Source: Cristatella mucedo (taxonomy: Eukaryota > Bryozoa > Phylactolaemata > Cristatellidae). Taken from it: 31,361 nt of DNA. Below, one piece after another: positions 31,091-31,361 of this stretch. Made by a program: the position numbers and the translations under genes. The notes below the pieces were generated by a model. The model was not told where the DNA came from and made no database searches. It worked only from the letters and a program-made list of their open reading frames with translations. The stretch is taken from contig WPIO01000525.1 in assembly GCA_009760855.2 (NCBI GenBank), positions 1-31,361 of the forward strand, written 5' to 3'. Within the stretch, counting starts at the first letter, position 1, and every line of letters starts with the position of its first letter.

Positions 31091-31361
31091 CTATTATTAG
31101 TACATAATAGCAGTGACATATTTTTATTAGTTTCTGCTCGGTTTCCAATTCTTCACTCCGTTGGTATGTTGGCAGACTTCAAACGACGTTTTCGTTGCTT
31201 TGAAAAACGTTCGTCGTGGTCATAGCTCGTCCCAAAAAGTTTTTCATGCTAGATTCAGCTGCTTAGAAGTGATGCAATAAGCAGTAACTGTTCCTTAGTC
31301 GTTATTAAAAAATGGCAGTCCGAGCCTATGATCGATTTCAAAAAATCCTCATTTGACCCTT
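31091..31361. other. Window end, possible distant relative of the array post-D block
   Basis: Mostly unassigned. The last 50 nt (CAGTCCGAGCC, then GATCGATTT) loosely resemble the conserved block after D (AAGTCCGAACCAGTCATCGA at 6326). This suggests another old monomer may begin here. Too short to be sure. Confidence 0.25.

Noticed and set aside
1-31361. CRISPR array, bacterial operon, tRNA or rRNA genes
   Set aside because: The repeats are kilobases long with no short repeat-spacer pattern. No tRNA cloverleaf or rRNA core sequence was recognised, and gene structure is eukaryotic.

Overview
The window looks like nuclear DNA of an invertebrate metazoan. It is AT-rich, intron-dominated, and has spliced leucine-rich-repeat (LRR) exons with GT/AG borders and remains of an L2/CR1-like non-LTR retrotransposon. 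There are no operons, Shine-Dalgarno sites or long intact ORFs. The LRR exon style and element type would fit an amphioxus-like or cnidarian-like genome, but the species cannot be fixed from sequence alone.

Positions 1-19131 are one head-to-tail tandem array. Five units begin at 1, 3790, 7345, 11132 and 14913, and a decayed partial sixth begins at 17994. A full unit is about 3.78 kb and carries two plus-strand exons. Exon A (141 nt) and exon B (138 nt) are both phase 0 at each end and each encodes exactly two LRRs. The A and B halves are themselves anciently duplicated, including their introns, so the array is a higher-order repeat: exon+intron monomer, then A/B dimer, then 5-6 copies. Spliced in order, the exons read through as one LRR solenoid of about 20 repeats. 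Each unit also holds a 156-nt open segment (D) of unknown meaning and a 44-nt hairpin upstream of exon B. The first four unit boundaries carry the same 5'-truncated L2-like insertion on the minus strand. The 5/6 boundary has the empty site.

Positions 19132-22564 are older, decayed DNA. A dispersed repeat occurs twice (19132-19660 and 21440-22440). Between the copies lies a longer, frameshifted L2-like fragment (20081-21160), and a short 3'-end piece of the same family sits at 21572.

Positions 22565-31090 are a second, diverged mosaic of modules, named p, q, r and s here, in the order p-r-s-p-s-p-q-p'-q-[single LRR exon C, 28296-28433]-r-s-p-q. No coding potential is seen in these modules. 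Exon C has the same length, phase and two-LRR content as exon B and is probably a further exon of the same gene or of a neighbouring paralogue.

No first exon, last exon, promoter or stop of the LRR gene can be identified, so the window is probably internal to a large gene or gene family. Function is inferred only from fold: LRR solenoids bind proteins or other ligands. The recent, in-frame, unit-by-unit growth makes this a candidate copy-number-variable recognition protein. RNA evidence is needed to show that the exons are used.
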